From Bacillus thermozeamaize (GTDB taxonomy: Bacteria; Bacillota; Bacilli; ZCTH02-B2): 64,000 bases of DNA. Of this stretch, positions 61,469 through 64,000 are shown piece by piece (within the stretch, counting starts at the first letter, position 1; every line of letters starts with the position of its first letter). Below the pieces are notes generated by a model. It did not search any database. It was not told where the DNA came from and saw nothing but the letters and a program-made list of their open reading frames with translations. The DNA lies in the NCBI GenBank assembly GCA_002159075.1, contig LZRT01000067.1, positions 1 to 64,000 of the forward strand. Direction: 5' to 3'. The position numbers and the translations under genes were made by a program.

Positions 61469-62162
61469 AATAACCGACTTGGTTGTCGGATACGGGAAGG
61501 CCACAGTCATTGAGGGGTTAAATCTAGAGATCAAGGAAGGTCAAATGTTGTCCATCATTGGTCCCAATGGGGCTGGAAAAACAACACTCCTTCGCTGCAT
61601 CAGTGGATTACTCAAACCTAGCCAAGGCGAAATCATGTTTGAGGGGCAATCGATTCTGAATCTTCCTCCTCATAAAATCGCAAATTTAGGGATCACGCAT
61701 TGTCCGGAAGGCAGACGCCCTTTTCCTGATTTAACAGTGAAGGATAACCTTTTGATGGGTGGATTAAGATTAGGAAAATCTGCTTTACAAGAACGATTAG
61801 CCTATGTCTACCAATTGTTTCCCATCTTGAAAGAACGGGAAGCACAACTTGTCGGAACGATGTCAGGCGGACAACAGCAGATGGTATCGATTGGCCGAGC
61901 CTTAATGACAAATCCCAAATTGCTGATGTTGGATGAACCATCCATTGGTTTGGCACCAAAAGTGGTTGATGAAATTTTTGAACAGATAGAGAACATTAAA
62001 CGCAGCGGTGTCACCATTCTGTTGGTTGAGCAGAACGTGGACGTGGCTTTGAAAGTTTCTGATGAAATTGCGATCCTCGACCATGGAAAGATCTCTTTTT
62101 CTGGCTCCGCTGAAAATTTGTTGAAAAACACGCGATTAAGGGAAGTCTATTTAGGCATCTGA
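61461..62162 (+). CDS. Branched-chain-type ABC ATPase, LivF type
   Basis: A 233-residue ATPase with Walker A GPNGAGKTT near residue 35, GITHCPEGRRPFPDLTVKDNLLMGG near 88, signature MSGGQQQM near 134, Walker B LLMLDEPSIGL, and the LivF ending LREVYLGI. The start is TTG 61461, eight bases after AGGAGG, overlapping the livG stop by eight bases. Last gene of the importer operon. Confidence 0.93.
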   Translation: MLKITDLVVGYGKATVIEGLNLEIKEGQMLSIIGPNGAGKTTLLRCISGLLKPSQGEIMFEGQSILNLPPHKIANLGITHCPEGRRPFPDLTVKDNLLMGGLRLGKSALQERLAYVYQLFPILKEREAQLVGTMSGGQQQMVSIGRALMTNPKLLMLDEPSIGLAPKVVDEIFEQIENIKRSGVTILLVEQNVDVALKVSDEIAILDHGKISFSGSAENLLKNTRLREVYLGI

Positions 62163-62194
62163 CCATAATAGTTATGATACGATACATGAAAAGG

Positions 62195-62230
62195 GTGTCC
62201 CTTCACAAATGAGGGGCACTTTTTATTTTT
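62195..62230 (+). terminator. Intrinsic terminator after the ABC importer operon
   Basis: GTGTCCCT...AGGGGCAC followed by TTTTTATTTTT, 33 bases past livF. Confidence 0.9.
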
Positions 62231-62310
62231 GTCAATCAACTTTGTCAATGAACTGTATCAATGTTTCCCAAATGCCCCCAATATTGATTCATGATGTGAT
62301 CATGGCAACC

Positions 62311-62344
62311 AAAAAAAAGCCCCCAATCGCAAACGATTGAGAGC
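62311..62344 (-). terminator. Intrinsic terminator after rpsI
   Basis: On the minus strand GCTCTCAATCG-TTTG-CGATTGGGGGC followed by eight T residues, 18 bases past the rpsI stop. It ends the rplM-rpsI transcript before the catabolic island. Confidence 0.92.
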
Positions 62345-62361
62345 CTGCATCGCATGAACCG

Positions 62362-62757
62362 TTACCGTTTCGAGAATTGCGGTGCCCGGCGGGCGCCCTT
62401 GAGCCCGTACTTTTTCCGCTCCTTCATCCGCGGGTCGCGGGTCAGGAAGCCAGCCTGCTTCAAGGTCGGACGCAATGAGGGATCCACTTCAAGCAACGCA
62501 CGGGCAATCCCGTGACGGATGGCTCCGGCCTGGCCGGTAAAGCCGCCGCCCCGGACGTTGACCAACACATCATACTTTCCGAGCGTGTCCGTCAAGACGA
62601 GGGGTTGCTTGACGATCGCTTTGAGAGCTTCCAATCCGCCAAAATAATCATCCAAGGTGCGTTTATTGATGATAAATTTTCCATCACCTGGCACGAGACG
62701 GACACGAGCCACCGATTCTTTCCGTCTGCCGGTGCCATAATACTGAACCAGCGCCAT
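62362..62757 (-). CDS. rpsI: 30S ribosomal protein S9
   Basis: A 131-residue protein of universal S9 type: [16 protein letters not shown] at the start, [19 protein letters not shown] in the middle, and the conserved tail [17 protein letters not shown] that reaches the P-site tRNA. ATG 62757 follows AAGGAGGG. It lies 63 bases after rplM. Confidence 0.98.
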   Translation of the reverse strand: MALVQYYGTGRRKESVARVRLVPGDGKFIINKRTLDDYFGGLEALKAIVKQPLVLTDTLGKYDVLVNVRGGGFTGQAGAIRHGIARALLEVDPSLRPTLKQAGFLTRDPRMKERKKYGLKGARRAPQFSKR

Positions 62758-62820
62758 GTTTTCCCTCCTTATGCACGATGACATGTTCAATCGCCGTTGA
62801 TTTGCTCACTGACAGCCGGA

Positions 62821-63258
62821 TTATCCCTTCAGCTCCCAGACAACCGGTTGTTGTGCCTGGTGCGGGTGTTCAGAACCGGCATACACTTTCAGCTTTTTGA
62901 ATTGCTTCCGTCCCAGGCTGTTTTTGGGCAGCATGCCCTTGACAGCCAGCTCGATCATCCGTTCCGGCCTGGTTTTCAGCATGGTGCCTGCCGTCGTCAC
63001 CTTCAATCCGCCAGGATAGCCGGAATGACGGTAGTATTTTTTCTTCGTCAGTTTCTTGCCTGTCAACACCACTTTATCGGCATTGATCACGACGACAAAA
63101 TCGCCTGTATCCACGTGGGGAGTGTATTCCGGTTTATGTTTTCCTCTCAGGATGGCAGCCACTTCGGAAGCCAGCCGGCCAAGGGTTTTCCCGGCTGCAT
63201 CAACCAGGTACCATTTGCGCTCCACCTCATTCGGCTTGGCCATGTACGTTGTGCGCAT
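62821..63258 (-). CDS. rplM: 50S ribosomal protein L13
   Basis: A 145-residue L13: [30 protein letters not shown] at the start, [25 protein letters not shown], then the ending [16 protein letters not shown] 63258 follows AAGGAGGG; the longer frame runs into the leader. Preceded by a structured leader and its own promoter. Confidence 0.98.
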   Translation of the reverse strand: MRTTYMAKPNEVERKWYLVDAAGKTLGRLASEVAAILRGKHKPEYTPHVDTGDFVVVINADKVVLTGKKLTKKKYYRHSGYPGGLKVTTAGTMLKTRPERMIELAVKGMLPKNSLGRKQFKKLKVYAGSEHPHQAQQPVVWELKG

Positions 63259-63319
63259 CTTGTTCCCTCCTTGCGTTCCAACTACTGCTGTACCTGCTGA
63301 ACAAGTTTGTGACTCGGCG

Positions 63320-63390
63320 GCCCGTGACGGGGCCCACATCTATCTCAACAAACGTTTCGTCAGACATTCTTGCAACGGGGCTTGTGGGAT
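63320..63390 (-). ncRNA. Probable L13 (rplM) leader, autoregulatory RNA
   Basis: In the 139-base truA-rplM gap the minus strand can close a stem CCCACA/TGTGGG (63383-63388 with 63333-63338) around about 44 bases, followed by a GGCCC/GGGCC hairpin next to it. Firmicutes carry an L13 leader at this position that is thought to bind L13. I judge by position and the closing stem, not by a covariance match. Confidence 0.55.
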
Positions 63391-63397
63391 AACATAC

Positions 63398-64000
63398 CTA
63401 ATTATTATAATACAATACCTTCCACAAGATCAATCCTTGCGGCGGCGCGGTCATGCCGGCTCGCGTGCGGTCCCTGGCGGCCAGAATGTCAGGAATGGCT
63501 TCCGGCGCGATCCTGCCGAGGCCTACCTCGACCAGCGTGCCGACGATGATGCGAACCATGTTATACAAAAAGCCGTTGCCGTGCACGGAAAAGACGAGCA
63601 GCGGAACGCCGCCCCGGCGCGTCTCCTCGATGTTCACCGCATAAAGCGTGCGTACCCGGTTTTCAAGCGGTGTTTTGGCGGAAGAAAACGAAGTAAAATC
63701 ATGCGTACCCTCCAGATACCCGGCAGCTTCCCGCATCGCAGCCAGATCCAGCGGATGGCGCAGGTGCCAGGTAAAACGCCGCAAAAACAGATCCGGAACC
63801 TCTCCCCGGTCAATCCAGTACTGGTACACCTTGCTCCTGGCATCATAGCGGGCGTGAAAGCTTGCGTCCACTGCCTCAGCTTTGTGGATGATAATGTCTG
63901 GCGGCAACTGCTGGTTCAAAATGAATGGCCAACGTTCTGCCGGTATCGGTGAGGTGGTTTCAAAATGGCCGACCTGAGCCCGGGCGTGAACGCCGGCATC
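63398..64000 (-). CDS. truA: tRNA pseudouridine synthase A, partial
   Basis: The C-terminal 200 residues of TruA; the N terminus is outside the window. The frame at the very edge reads DAGVHARAQVGHF, whose Asp is the catalytic residue of the RTDAGVHA motif. Further on are the conserved YQYWI and NGFLYNMVRIIVGTLVEVGLGR. TruA isomerises uridines 38-40 in the anticodon stem-loop of many tRNAs. It precedes rplM as in Bacillus. Confidence 0.96.
   Translation of the reverse strand, partial: DAGVHARAQVGHFETTSPIPAERWPFILNQQLPPDIIIHKAEAVDASFHARYDARSKVYQYWIDRGEVPDLFLRRFTWHLRHPLDLAAMREAAGYLEGTHDFTSFSSAKTPLENRVRTLYAVNIEETRRGGVPLLVFSVHGNGFLYNMVRIIVGTLVEVGLGRIAPEAIPDILAARDRTRAGMTAPPQGLILWKVLYYNN
63404..63433 (-). 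promoter_or_regulatory. SigA promoter of rplM-rpsI
   Basis: On the minus strand TTGATC, 18 bases, TATAAT. The -35 lies in the end of truA, and the transcript would begin just before the putative leader. Confidence 0.75.

Overview
The window reads as a chromosomal segment of an endospore-forming Bacilli/Firmicutes bacterium. The evidence is sporulation and germination genes (pdaB, kbaA, gerD, cwlD, a yjcZ-like gene), promoters matching SigE and SigG, the cdaA-cdaR-glmM module, an rplM-rpsI pair with truA upstream, Gram-positive lipoproteins and strong AGGAGG ribosome binding sites, many with TTG or GTG starts. Base composition is moderate and even. I see no rRNA, intact insertion sequence, prophage or CRISPR.

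Layout. 1-7 kb: a minus-strand catabolic operon (acyl-CoA dehydrogenase, TRAP transporter dctP-dctQ-dctM, cupin, class III CoA-transferase cut by the window edge), behind a sigma-54 promoter and next to a PAS/AAA+/Fis activator. 7-12 kb: an ECF sigma/anti-sigma pair, two small zinc proteins, a bdbD-bdbC thiol oxidase pair and a VOC protein. 12-14 kb: acetoacetate-CoA ligase. 14-26 kb: assimilatory sulfate reduction (sbp-cysT-cysW-cysA-sir-DUF3906-cysH-sat/cysC), divergent from siroheme genes (sirB, cobA-hemD) with a consensus promoter and a CymR-like box. 26-41 kb: mixed accessory genes: an SH3-repeat M14 peptidase, two decayed alpha/beta-hydrolase genes, an unrecognised possible TIM-barrel protein, csaA, an ABC exporter, and a glycerol-3-phosphate-type ABC importer with a metallophosphoesterase and a HAD remnant. 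41-51 kb: glmM-cdaR-cdaA, ten tRNA genes, yjcZ, pdaB, kbaA, gerD, salA, cwlD and a DUF2521 gene, close to the B. subtilis order. 51-62 kb: a second sigma-54 catabolic island. 62-64 kb: rpsI, rplM with a probable L13 leader, and truA.

The most interesting part is the 51-62 kb island, which sits between ribosomal gene rpsI and the DUF2521-cwlD genes, where B. subtilis has only ybaJ. Its centre is a protein that looks like 4-hydroxybutyryl-CoA dehydratase (AbfD): all four [4Fe-4S] ligands and the catalytic residues I remember are in register. Around it are an acyl-CoA ligase, an SDR, a five-gene branched-chain-type ABC importer and a two-PAS sigma-54 activator. Three -24/-12 promoters can be read by eye: one before the SDR-ligase operon and a divergent pair between the dehydratase and the importer. 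Three near-identical palindromes lie upstream of the activator gene. My inference is an activator-controlled regulon for uptake, CoA activation and dehydration of a 4-hydroxyacid. The actual substrate is not shown by the sequence.
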